A stretch of DNA of 64,000 bases, taken from contig JAITLO010000035.1 of assembly GCA_031277855.1 (NCBI GenBank), positions 1-64,000 of the forward strand, written 5' to 3'. Below the pieces are notes generated by a model. It was not told where the DNA came from. It saw nothing but the letters and a program-made list of their open reading frames with translations, and did no database searches. The number at the start of each line of letters is the position of its first letter. The stretch's first letter is position 1. The DNA comes from Acidovorax sp. Its GTDB lineage: Bacteria > Pseudomonadota > Gammaproteobacteria > Burkholderiales > Burkholderiaceae_C. The position numbers and the translations under genes were made by a program. Of the stretch, positions 56,812 to 64,000 are shown in pieces.

Positions 56812-57659
56812 ATCACTGGAAACTGCTGCCCCAGCCACTGCTGCAGCCGGGCGAACACCGGCACCGCCAGGGCCTCGCTTTCGTTGAAGATTTCGTGAAA
56901 CGCCTGTTCGAAACACTGGGCTTGCAGCACCGCCTGGGGAACTTGCCGCGCCAGGGCCGCGCTGCCTGCGGGGTCGACCAGACTGTCCGCCCCGGCCCAC
57001 AGCAACAAGGTCGGCACGCGCCAGGCTGGAGCCTGGGCCAGCACCTGGGCCCCGCCCTGGGCCAGATAGCGCGCCATCCGTGCGCTGATGCGCCGGTGCT
57101 GCAGGGGATCGCTGTCATAGGCCTTGGCCACGGCCGGGTCGTGGGAAAGCTTGCTGGAATCCACCCCATTGCTGACGCGCAGATTCGGCAGCAGCCGGGG
57201 CAGGCTGGCGAGCAAGGCTTTTTGCAGCCCTGACAAATGCAGCGCCAGCGCGGGCGAGGACAGCACCAGCCCCTCCACCGGGCGCAGGCCGGAGACCACA
57301 AAGTCCGCCGCCACCAGCCCACCCATGCTGTGCCCCAGCAACACCAGTGGCTGCGTAGCCGGCATGCTGGCGCGGGTGGCATCCAGCACCAGGGCCAGAT
57401 CCTGCTGCAGCCGCCCCTCGTGGCTCAGCCCCCCCCGGGGGCCACCCGAGCGGCCGTGGCCGTACTGGTCATAGGCCCGTACGGCATATCCCCAGCCATT
57501 CAAGCGCCGGGCCAGACCCGCATAGCGGCCCGCATGCTCGCCCATGCCATGCACGATCAACACCGTGGCACGCTGCTGCCCGGGCGCCAGCGGCCAGTCG
57601 TAAATGGCCAGGGGCGTGCCATCAGATGCATGCAGCAGGCTGGATTCGGTCGTACGCAT
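56808..57659 (-). CDS. Alpha/beta hydrolase, monoacylglycerol-lipase/lysophospholipase type
   Basis: A 283-residue serine hydrolase. Ser111 is in the nucleophile elbow LLGHSMGGLVAADF, the likely catalytic Asp is in LLWAGADSLVDP, and His is in QAFHEIFNE. The oxyanion strand is VLIVHGMGEHAGRYAGLAR and the next motif is YDQYGHGRSGGPRG, all typical of the PldB/MGL group. It probably cleaves acylglycerols or lysophospholipids. No signal peptide with the start at 57659 (MRTTESS). Convergent with the RidA gene; the two stops share TTAA. Confidence 0.9.
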   Translation of the reverse strand: MRTTESSLLHASDGTPLAIYDWPLAPGQQRATVLIVHGMGEHAGRYAGLARRLNGWGYAVRAYDQYGHGRSGGPRGGLSHEGRLQQDLALVLDATRASMPATQPLVLLGHSMGGLVAADFVVSGLRPVEGLVLSSPALALHLSGLQKALLASLPRLLPNLRVSNGVDSSKLSHDPAVAKAYDSDPLQHRRISARMARYLAQGGAQVLAQAPAWRVPTLLLWAGADSLVDPAGSAALARQVPQAVLQAQCFEQAFHEIFNESEALAVPVFARLQQWLGQQFPVI

Positions 57660-57783
57660 CGCGTGGGCTCCCATGCAGCGCCCATGCTTGGGCCCGGCCA
57701 AGGTGATTGAGGTCTCAAAAAAATAGCTGCCGGCGCAATCTGTATGCGCTGCGGCAGCCATTTTCATCACTGATGGAGAACGC

Positions 57784-59283
57784 TCAAGCTGTGGTTTCCT
57801 CGGCTTGCGCCACCGGCATGGCGGCCATCACCTGGGCCACGGCGGCGGTGAGTTTTTTGGCATAGGGCACATGCAAAAACTCGTTGGGGCCGTGGGCATT
57901 GCTCTTGGGGCCCAGCACGCCGCAGACCATCATCTGTGCCTTAGGGAAGCCCTGGCTGAGCAGATTCATCAGCGGGATGGTGCCGCCCTGGCCGATATAG
58001 CCGCAGTCCGCGCCGAAATGGGCCTGGCTGGCGGCATTCAGCGCCTGCTCGAACCAGGGCGTCATGCCCGGCGCATTCCAGCCGCTGGAGCTGGACAGGC
58101 CTTCCCAGGTCACCTTGGCCTGGTAGGGGGCGTTGTCTTCCAGCAAGGCCTTCATTTCCTGCACGCAGGCGGCGGCATCCACCAGCGGTGGCAGGCGCAG
58201 GCTGAGTTTGAAGGCGGTGTAGGGCCGCAGCACATTGCCCGCGTTTTGCAGCGTGGGAAAGCCTTCGGCGCCGGTGACGGACAGCGTGGGCTCCCAGGTG
58301 CGTTTGAGCAGGGCCTGGACCGGGTCGGTGGTGGTGGGCAGGGCAAACAGCGTGCTGCCGCCACAGTCATGGTGGGCCCAGGGAAAGCGGCTGTAGGCTG
58401 CGTCACCCAGAATGCCGGCCGTGGCACGGGCCTGGGCCAGGCGCTCTGCAGGCACATCGCAGTGAAAGCTGGCGGGCAGCAAACGGCCGCTGGCGCTGTC
58501 TTCCAGCCGGTCCAGCACCTGGCGCATGATGCGGAACGACGAGGGCACCACGCCCGAGGCGTCGCCGGAGTGGATGCCCTCGGTGAGGATTTCCACCTTC
58601 AGCGTGCCGCTGGCCATGCCGCGCAAGCTGGTGGTCAGCCACAGCTGGTCGTAGTTGCCAGCGCCGCTGTCCAGGCAGATCACCAACTCCACCGCACCCA
58701 GGCGGGGGCGCAGCGCGTCCACATAGGGCAGCAGGTCGCGCGAGCCGCTTTCCTCTGCCGTTTCGATGATGCCCACAATGCGCGGGTGGGGCGTGTTCTG
58801 GCTTTTCAGCGCCTGCACGGCGGCCACGCTGGCGTAGACGGCATAGCCGTCATCGGCGCCGCCACGGCCGTAGAGCTTGCCGTCCTCGTACACCGGGGTC
58901 CAGGGGCCCAGATCGCTGCGCCAGCCTTCGAATTCGGGCTGCTTGTCCAGGTGGCCATACATCAGCACCGTGGGGGCGCCAGGCGCGTTGGCGCCGGGCT
59001 GGGTGCCTTCCACCTCAAAGAACAGCACCGGCGTGCGGCCTTCCAGGCGCACGATTTCCAGCGTCAGGCCCGGCACTTTCTGTGCCTCCACCCAGGTGGC
59101 GGCATTGCGCAGCACCTGGTCCAGCAGACCTTGCTGCTGCCAGTCGGGCGCAAACATGGGGGACTTGGCGGGGATGGCGATGTAGTCCTTGAGCTGGCCT
59201 ACGATGTCCTGGTCCCATTTCTGGCTGACCTGTTCCAGGGCTCGTGCGCTGTCCAGCGCGGGGGATGGAAGGCGGGCGTTCAT
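57784..59283 (-). CDS. M20-family metallopeptidase (dipeptidase)
   Basis: A 499-residue zinc peptidase. Metal-binding motifs: VLMYGHLDKQPEFEGW (first His/Asp), YGRGGADDGYAVYAS (bridging Asp), TAEESGSRDLLPY (catalytic Glu pair), LVICLDSGAGNYDQL (Asp) and a late His in SNAHGPNEFLHVPY. It belongs to the carnosinase/CNDP-like branch that cleaves dipeptides or related amides in the cytosol. A good ribosome site (AGGAGA) precedes ATG 59283. It lies downstream of a chemotaxis receptor on the same strand, with a 13-bp inverted repeat between them. Confidence 0.93.
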   Translation of the reverse strand: MNARLPSPALDSARALEQVSQKWDQDIVGQLKDYIAIPAKSPMFAPDWQQQGLLDQVLRNAATWVEAQKVPGLTLEIVRLEGRTPVLFFEVEGTQPGANAPGAPTVLMYGHLDKQPEFEGWRSDLGPWTPVYEDGKLYGRGGADDGYAVYASVAAVQALKSQNTPHPRIVGIIETAEESGSRDLLPYVDALRPRLGAVELVICLDSGAGNYDQLWLTTSLRGMASGTLKVEILTEGIHSGDASGVVPSSFRIMRQVLDRLEDSASGRLLPASFHCDVPAERLAQARATAGILGDAAYSRFPWAHHDCGGSTLFALPTTTDPVQALLKRTWEPTLSVTGAEGFPTLQNAGNVLRPYTAFKLSLRLPPLVDAAACVQEMKALLEDNAPYQAKVTWEGLSSSSGWNAPGMTPWFEQALNAASQAHFGADCGYIGQGGTIPLMNLLSQGFPKAQMMVCGVLGPKSNAHGPNEFLHVPYAKKLTAAVAQVMAAMPVAQAEETTA

Positions 59284-59385
59284 GGCGTTTCTCCTGTCTG
59301 TGGCCGGCTTCTCTGATAGAGAAGCGGGCAATGCCAGCATTGTGCGCCAAGCGCCTACGCTGTCGCGCCATTCACCCGCATGCCC

Positions 59386-59420
59386 GCATTGAATGCTCCC
59401 GAACCAAGAGCATTCAATGC
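59386..59420. repeat. Perfect 13-bp inverted repeat between receptor and peptidase genes
   Basis: Arms GCATTGAATGCTC and GAGCATTCAATGC with a 9-bp spacer, 8 bp after the chemotaxis-receptor stop. It forms a strong hairpin in the receptor mRNA but has no T-run. It may be a Rho-type stop, an mRNA 3' protector, or an operator for the M20 gene. Confidence 0.6.
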
Positions 59421-59428
59421 TTGCCCTG

Positions 59429-61018
59429 TCAGGCTGGCAGACGCATCACCACCGGAGACTGCGGCAAAGCAGGCTGCACGCGCTGGTGTGCCTGGGCTTC
59501 CAGTCGGAAGCGCGATACCGCTCCCATCAAGCCCTGGGCCTGCTGGCGCAGAGCGGCCGCTGCGGCCGCGCTTTCTTCCACCAGGGCGGCGTTTTGCTGT
59601 GTGGCCTGGTCCATCTGGCTGATGGCCTCGCCCACCTGGGCCACACCTGCGCTTTGCTCGTGGCTGGCGGCGCTGATCTCGCCCATGATGTCAGCCACCC
59701 GCTGGATGGAGGCCACGATGTCCTCCATGGTGGAGCCGGCCTGGTCCACCAGCTGCGTGCCTTGCGCCACCTGCTGCACGCTGGCATCAATGAGCTGCTT
59801 GATTTGCTTGGCCGCGTCGGCACTGCGCCCGGCCAGGGTGCGCACCTCGGTGGCGACCACGGCAAAGCCCCTGCCCTGCTCGCCGGCACGGGCCGCTTCC
59901 ACGGCGGCGTTCAGCGCCAGGATATTGGTCTGGAAGGCGATGGAGTCGATCACGCCGATGATGTCGGCAATCTGGCCGCTGCTGTGCTGTATGCCCTGCA
60001 TGGTCTGCACCACATGGCCCACTACCTGACCGCCTTGCGTGGCCACGGTACGTGCTTGCTGGGCTAGGTGGTGGGCCTGCTGGGCGTTGTCGGCGTTCTG
60101 GCGCACGGTGGTGCTGAGCTCTTCCATGGAGGCCGCTGTTTCCTCCAGCGCACTGGCCTGGCTTTCGGTGCGGGCCGACAAGTCCTGGTTGCCCTGGGCG
60201 ATTTCCTGGGCCGCATGGCTGATTTCCTGGGTCGCGTGCTGGACCTGGTGTACCAGGTCGCGCAGGCCTTGCTGCATGCCGCCCAGCTCGGCCATCAGAC
60301 CCTGCTCCAGCGTTCCGGCTCCAGGCTGGTGGCGCAGATCGCCCTCGGCCACACGGCGCAAGGTGGCACGGGCCTCGGCGGGATCACCGCCCAGCTCACA
60401 GCGCAGGGTGCGCACCATCACCCACAGCAGCGCGGCGGCCACGGCCATGGCCAGCAGCGCCAGCGCTGCCGTCAGCCATTGGGCACGCTGGATGGCGGCC
60501 TGGGCCTGGGCATGCACCTGATCGGCCGCAGAGCGCGCGAGCTGCAGCTGCTCCAGCAAGGCCGCGCGCAGCTGGCGCCAGGCCGGGGTTTCCTGTGCTT
60601 TCAGGGCAGCGGCCGCAGCGGCCTGGTCTTGTGCGGCCAGGGCCACCACCGCATCCTGTGCCTGGTTTTGCGCCTGGCGCAAGGCTTGCAGGGCCTGCAC
60701 GGCGCTGTGCTGCGGCTGGCCTTGCACCAGCTCCAGCATGGCGCGGTAGCTGCTGTCGTAGTGTTCGCGCGCGCTGCGCAGATTGTCCATGGCCTGGCGG
60801 TCATCGGGATTGAGCACGATGTTGCGCAGCGCTTGCCCGCTTTGCAGGCCTTGGGCATACAACTCCTGCAAATGGCCCACCAGGGTCTGCTCGGTGGCTA
60901 TATAGCGATTGAACTGGGCTTCGGTACGCGCCAGGCCCCACAGGCTGGCGCCCAGCGCCATCACAAACAGCAGGGCCGGTGCCACGGTGCACCAGATCAA
61001 TCGGGCAAAAAAACGCAT
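59429..61018 (-). CDS. Methyl-accepting chemotaxis protein
   Basis: A 529-residue receptor. A membrane helix at residues 6-28 ([20 protein letters not shown]), a four-helix-bundle periplasmic sensor (about 30-185), and a second helix at 190-210 ([19 protein letters not shown]) are followed by a short HAMP-like linker ([20 protein letters not shown]) and the signalling domain with the hairpin tip ... [40 protein letters not shown]. The C-terminus lacks the CheR/B-docking NWETF pentapeptide. The start at 61018 has AGGA in front. The signal is unknown; no che genes are adjacent. Confidence 0.95.
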   Translation of the reverse strand: MRFFARLIWCTVAPALLFVMALGASLWGLARTEAQFNRYIATEQTLVGHLQELYAQGLQSGQALRNIVLNPDDRQAMDNLRSAREHYDSSYRAMLELVQGQPQHSAVQALQALRQAQNQAQDAVVALAAQDQAAAAAALKAQETPAWRQLRAALLEQLQLARSAADQVHAQAQAAIQRAQWLTAALALLAMAVAAALLWVMVRTLRCELGGDPAEARATLRRVAEGDLRHQPGAGTLEQGLMAELGGMQQGLRDLVHQVQHATQEISHAAQEIAQGNQDLSARTESQASALEETAASMEELSTTVRQNADNAQQAHHLAQQARTVATQGGQVVGHVVQTMQGIQHSSGQIADIIGVIDSIAFQTNILALNAAVEAARAGEQGRGFAVVATEVRTLAGRSADAAKQIKQLIDASVQQVAQGTQLVDQAGSTMEDIVASIQRVADIMGEISAASHEQSAGVAQVGEAISQMDQATQQNAALVEESAAAAAALRQQAQGLMGAVSRFRLEAQAHQRVQPALPQSPVVMRLPA

Positions 61019-61180
61019 CGCAATTCCTCGCAGCACCGGTGTGCGTCATCATGTGCACACGCTCTTCAACAAACGCTCAAGTGTGCCTGATCGCGATGAA
61101 AGCGCCATGACCGGGAGCGCTAGCCCTTGGAACACGTTCTTAGCAGGCCTGCAGGCTCCCGGGCGCGTGGCCACCGGCTT

Positions 61181-62359
61181 TCAGCGGGCCTGGTAGGCCT
61201 GGAAGGCAGCGCGGCCCACGGCCGGGTCGTCGCAGAAAAATCCGTCCACACCGGCACGCAAGAATGCGGTGATATCGGTCTGAATATCGCCGCGCGTGGC
61301 GCCGTTTTCCACCGGGTGGGCCTTGAGGCTGGCCGGCAGAAAAGCATTCTCGGGCCGCAGCGTCCACACATGGACCAGCAGGCCGGCGCGATGGGCCGTT
61401 CCCACCAGGCCGGTGGGCGCCGCGTTCTTGCCGTCCTTGACCGGCACCACCAGGCTTTTGTGCGGGCCTATGCCCTGGGCATAGCTGGCGATCTGCGCCA
61501 GCCCCTCGGACGTGATCATGTCGGCATAACGGGTGCTGCGGCCGGCGGCTACGGCGTCATAGGGCTGGCCCTTGGCATCGATCAGCTGCACCAGGCGCAC
61601 CTGGCTGCGCGCGCGGATCCAGCGCAGGTTCTCCACTTCGAAGGATTGGACGAACACCGGCGCCTTGGCGTCATTCCAGCCATTGGCTTCCAACTGCTGC
61701 AACAGCACCGGCTCCAGCGGCTTGCCTATGGACTGGAAATAGCTGGGGTGCTTGGTCTCGGGGTAGATACCCACGGTGCGGCCGGTGCGCGCCGTCTCGG
61801 CCTTGGCCAGGTCGATGATTTCCTGCAACGTGGGGATTTGCAGCTGGTCGTTAAAGCGCACATTGGCCGGGCGTATGGCCGGAATGCGTTCGCGGGCACG
61901 CAAGGTCTTGAGCTCGGCCAGGGTGAAGTCTTCGGCAAACCAGCCCGTCAAGCGCTGGCCGTCAATGGTTTTGCTGCGGCGGCGGGCAGCAAACTCTCGG
62001 CGCTCGGCCACATCGGTGGTGGCTTCCTGCAGGCTGCCATCGGCGTTCAACAGGGCCAGGGCATTTTCATGGCGCGCCACCAGCACACCGTCGCGGGTGA
62101 TGACCAGATCGGGCTCGATAAAGTCGGCCCCGGCCGCAATCGCCTCGCGGTAGGCCGCCAGCGTGTGCTCGGGCCGCAAGGCCGAGGCACCACGGTGGGC
62201 AATCAGCGTGGGCCTGGGTGGCCAGTTGCTCTGGGCTTGTGCCCCGGCAGGGGCTTGCAGCGGCGCACTGCCGGCGCAGCCGGTCAGGGTACCCAGGCCA
62301 AAAACGGCCGCTGCGGCACTGGCAGTGCCCAGCCATTGGCGGCGGGTGGTGGGGAGCAT
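61181..62359 (-). CDS. glpQ: Periplasmic glycerophosphodiester phosphodiesterase
   Basis: A 392-residue GlpQ-type enzyme. Catalytic/metal motifs: LIAHRGASALRPEHT (His-Arg-Gly), FIEPDLVITRDGVLVARHE (Glu, Asp, His). It hydrolyses glycerophosphodiesters from phospholipid turnover to glycerol-3-phosphate. The N-terminus is MLPTTRRQWLGTASAAAAVF followed by LTGC: a twin-arginine-like start and a lipobox with Cys28, so it may be a Tat-exported lipoprotein. ATG 62359 has AGGAGG 6 bp upstream. It is transcribed alone between hyi and the chemotaxis receptor genes. Confidence 0.95.
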   Translation of the reverse strand: MLPTTRRQWLGTASAAAAVFGLGTLTGCAGSAPLQAPAGAQAQSNWPPRPTLIAHRGASALRPEHTLAAYREAIAAGADFIEPDLVITRDGVLVARHENALALLNADGSLQEATTDVAERREFAARRRSKTIDGQRLTGWFAEDFTLAELKTLRARERIPAIRPANVRFNDQLQIPTLQEIIDLAKAETARTGRTVGIYPETKHPSYFQSIGKPLEPVLLQQLEANGWNDAKAPVFVQSFEVENLRWIRARSQVRLVQLIDAKGQPYDAVAAGRSTRYADMITSEGLAQIASYAQGIGPHKSLVVPVKDGKNAAPTGLVGTAHRAGLLVHVWTLRPENAFLPASLKAHPVENGATRGDIQTDITAFLRAGVDGFFCDDPAVGRAAFQAYQAR

Positions 62360-62480
62360 GAAAGCCTCCTTTGCAAAGGATTTTTCAACCATTGCAGCAT
62401 ACAGAGCGCGCAGCCACTGGCTTGTAACTGTGTAAAGCCAGGATAGGTCGGCGGGGTGCGCATGGCTTGCTGCGATTTTT

Positions 62481-63296
62481 TCAGTGCGCCGCGCCCGACT
62501 GGCTGGCAGCCCGGGCTGCGCGCAACCAGCCCAGCCCCTCGCTGGTGCCGGCACGCGGCCGGTATTCACAGCCCACCCAGCCCGCATAGCCCAACTGGTC
62601 CAGCAGGGCGAACAAATAGGGGTGGTGCAGCTCGCCGATGTCGGGCTCGTGGCGCTCGGGCACACCGGCCACCTGGATATGGCCCACCCGCCCCGTGGGC
62701 AGGTAGTGGCGCAGCTTCATGGCCACATCGCCCTCGACGATCTGGCAGTGGTAGAGGTCCATCTGCACCTGCACATTGGCAGCGCCGATAGCGGCCAGCA
62801 GACCGTGGGCCTGGTCCTGGCGCTGCAGGTAGTAGCCTGGCATGTCACGGCCGTTGATGGGCTCGATCATCAGCTGCACGCCCTGCTGCGCCGCAGCCCG
62901 GGCTGCGTGCTGCAGATTGGCGATGTAGGTGTGGCGCAGCTGCGCATCGTCGGCAGCACGGCCAGCGGGCAGCAGACCTGCCATCACATGGATGCGCGGG
63001 CAGTGCAGCACGGCGGCATAGGCCAGGGCCTGCTGTATGCCGTCCCTGAACTCCAGTTCGCGCCCCGGCAAACAGGCCAGGCCGCGCTCACCCGCATCCC
63101 AGTCCCCCGGAGGCGCATTGAACAGCACCTGCGTCAGGCCATAGGCCTGCAACTGCGCGGCAATCGCCTGGGCCGGATAGGCATAGGGGAAGAGGTATTC
63201 GACCCCGGCAAAGCCATCGCGGGCAGCGGCGGCAAAGCGGTCGAGAAAATCCAGCTCGGTATAGAGCATGGACAGGTTGGCGGCAAAGCGTGGCAT
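62481..63296 (-). CDS. hyi: Hydroxypyruvate isomerase-family TIM-barrel protein
   Basis: A 271-residue xylose-isomerase-like barrel. It starts [20 protein letters not shown]; conserved later blocks are [44 protein letters not shown] and [16 protein letters not shown], with metal-binding Glu, Asp, His and Glu. The family includes hydroxypyruvate isomerase (Hyi) and 2-oxo-tetronate isomerase (OtnI); the sequence does not separate them. No glyoxylate or tetronate genes are adjacent. Start 63296 is chosen since longer frames run into repeat-rich DNA. Confidence 0.88.
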   Translation of the reverse strand: MPRFAANLSMLYTELDFLDRFAAAARDGFAGVEYLFPYAYPAQAIAAQLQAYGLTQVLFNAPPGDWDAGERGLACLPGRELEFRDGIQQALAYAAVLHCPRIHVMAGLLPAGRAADDAQLRHTYIANLQHAARAAAQQGVQLMIEPINGRDMPGYYLQRQDQAHGLLAAIGAANVQVQMDLYHCQIVEGDVAMKLRHYLPTGRVGHIQVAGVPERHEPDIGELHHPYLFALLDQLGYAGWVGCEYRPRAGTSEGLGWLRAARAASQSGAAH

Positions 63297-63381
63297 GCGC
63301 CCATTATGCGAAGGACTGCAGCCCATGGACGCGCGCTGCCCATGCTTGGACAGCGCACATTGCGGACAGGCCCCCCACCCC

Positions 63382-63408
63382 CACCCTCTCCCCAGAGGGG
63401 CGAGGGTG
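63382..63408. repeat. REP-like hairpin upstream of hyi
   Basis: CACCCTCTCCCC pairs with GGGGCGAGGGTG around AGA (12 bp, one mismatch), preceded by CCCCCCACCC. The CCCTCTCCCC...GGGGCGAGGG form resembles REP-type intergenic elements widespread in proteobacteria. Confidence 0.55.
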
Positions 63409-63482
63409 CAAAGCCAGATGCACAACGCAGAAAACGGGCACAGCCCATAAAACTGGCACAGCCTAAATCAGGGCACCGCACA

Positions 63483-63580
63483 AGGGCCTACGCCGGCCGC
63501 GCCGCCCCGCCGCGCCGGTGCCGTCCCCCTCCGGCGCGTAGCGCCAGAGAGGGGGAAGACGCCGAAGGCGGCACAGGGGG
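63483..63580 (-). repeat. Dispersed GC-rich 3'-end repeat, copy D
   Basis: On the minus strand it starts CCCCCTGTGCCGCCTTCGGC about 9 bp after the metW stop, then CCCCCTCTCTGGCGC with a TAC turn and GCGCCGGAGGGGG, and ends GGCGCGGCCGGCGTAGGCCC. It shares an outer flank CACCGCACAAGGG with the copy at 29875. Confidence 0.8.
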
Positions 63581-63589
63581 TGCTTTATT

Positions 63590-64000
63590 TCACCCCCGCT
63601 CCAAACAAAACACCGCCGTGCTGGCCCGCAGATTGGGCAGGCTGCGTATGACCTGGCCTTCACGCAGGCCGAAGGAGTCCACCACGTGCAGCTGATTTTT
63701 GTGCGCCAGCAGCTCGAAATCCTTGTAGGTGCCGACCCGGATATTGGGCGTGTCATACCACTGGTAAGGCAGGTGGCGGGTGACGGGCATGCGCCCGCGC
63801 AGCACGGAAAAACGGTTGGGCCAGTGGGCAAAATTAGGGAAGCTCACCACGCTCATGCGGCCCACGCGCGCGGTTTCGCGCAACATCGTTTCGGCATTGC
63901 GCAGATGTTGCAGAGTGTTTATCTGCAGCACCATGTCAAAGCTGTTGTCTTCAAAAATGGCCAGGCCTTCATCCAGGTTCAGCTGCAGCACGTTCACGCC
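63590..64000 (-). CDS. metW: MetW methyltransferase-like protein, 5' end outside the window
   Basis: The C-terminal 136 residues of MetW; the frame is open at the window edge (Gly-Val-Asn-Val-Leu-Gln). Diagnostic stretches are LNLDEGLAIFEDNSFDMVLQ, TLQHLRNAETMLRETARVG, VVSFPNFAHWPNRFSVLRG, RMPVTRHLPYQWYDTPNIRV and VVDSFGLREGQ. MetW is a SAM-methyltransferase-fold protein encoded with and required for the homoserine O-acyltransferase MetX in methionine synthesis; metX should lie just upstream, beyond base 64000. It ends at a dispersed repeat. Confidence 0.95.
   Translation of the reverse strand, partial: GVNVLQLNLDEGLAIFEDNSFDMVLQINTLQHLRNAETMLRETARVGRMSVVSFPNFAHWPNRFSVLRGRMPVTRHLPYQWYDTPNIRVGTYKDFELLAHKNQLHVVDSFGLREGQVIRSLPNLRASTAVFCLERG

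Overview
The window looks like a chromosomal segment of a Comamonadaceae betaproteobacterium, probably Comamonas or a close relative. The signs are high GC with NNG/NNC-rich codons, two Bug/TctC binding proteins, a uvrA / MFS / ssb neighbourhood, a MetW, a bifunctional MaeB and family-typical GC-rich 3' repeats. No rRNA, tRNA, insertion sequence, prophage or CRISPR array was recognised.

Layout. 1-5.8 kb: tail of a type VI secretion cluster (VgrG C-terminus, DUF4123 adaptor, a VasX/BTH_I2691-type effector broken by an in-frame TGA, a membrane DUF6708-like candidate immunity protein). Each gene overlaps the next by ATGA. 5.9-16.4 kb: housekeeping and metabolism (EamA exporter, pyrF, LysR plus Bug protein, uvrA coupled to a D-amino-acid dehydrogenase, MFS transporter, ssb). 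16.7-29.8 kb: signalling (PPM-phosphatase-like protein, oxygen-sensing DosC-type diguanylate cyclase, NarL-type two-component pair, mnmA-nudJ, GNAT, an HD-GYP response regulator overlapping a giant MHYT hybrid kinase, a tandem-DUF2061 membrane protein). 30-30.8 kb: an orphan FlgC-like protein and 544 bp of non-coding DNA with DnaA-box-like 9-mers and an orphan terminator.

30.8-35.7 kb: LysR / LysE exporter / omega-amino-acid aminotransferase / methylmalonate-semialdehyde dehydrogenase, fitting beta-alanine catabolism to acetyl-CoA. 35.9-45.6 kb: a GntR regulator with a histone-H1-like tail facing a Liv-type ABC importer joined to an M20 amidohydrolase and an M81 (MlrC-like) peptidase; a second Bug protein converges on it. 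45.9-49.4 kb: maeB, then a secreted barnase-type RNase with its barstar-like inhibitor. 49.6-57.7 kb: rsmA, surA, lptD divergent from amgK, then rsmE, ridA-like and a lipase-like hydrolase. 57.8-64 kb: M20 dipeptidase, chemotaxis receptor, glycerophosphodiester phosphodiesterase, hydroxypyruvate-isomerase-like protein and the end of metW.

The most interesting signals are the interrupted effector whose toxin end and immunity gene form a low-GC patch, the RNase/barstar pair, the histone-tailed GntR with two perfect palindromes in front of its likely target operon, the non-coding DnaA-box/orphan-terminator region, and four copies of one intergenic repeat that always starts at a gene's 3' end, once supplying the stop codon.
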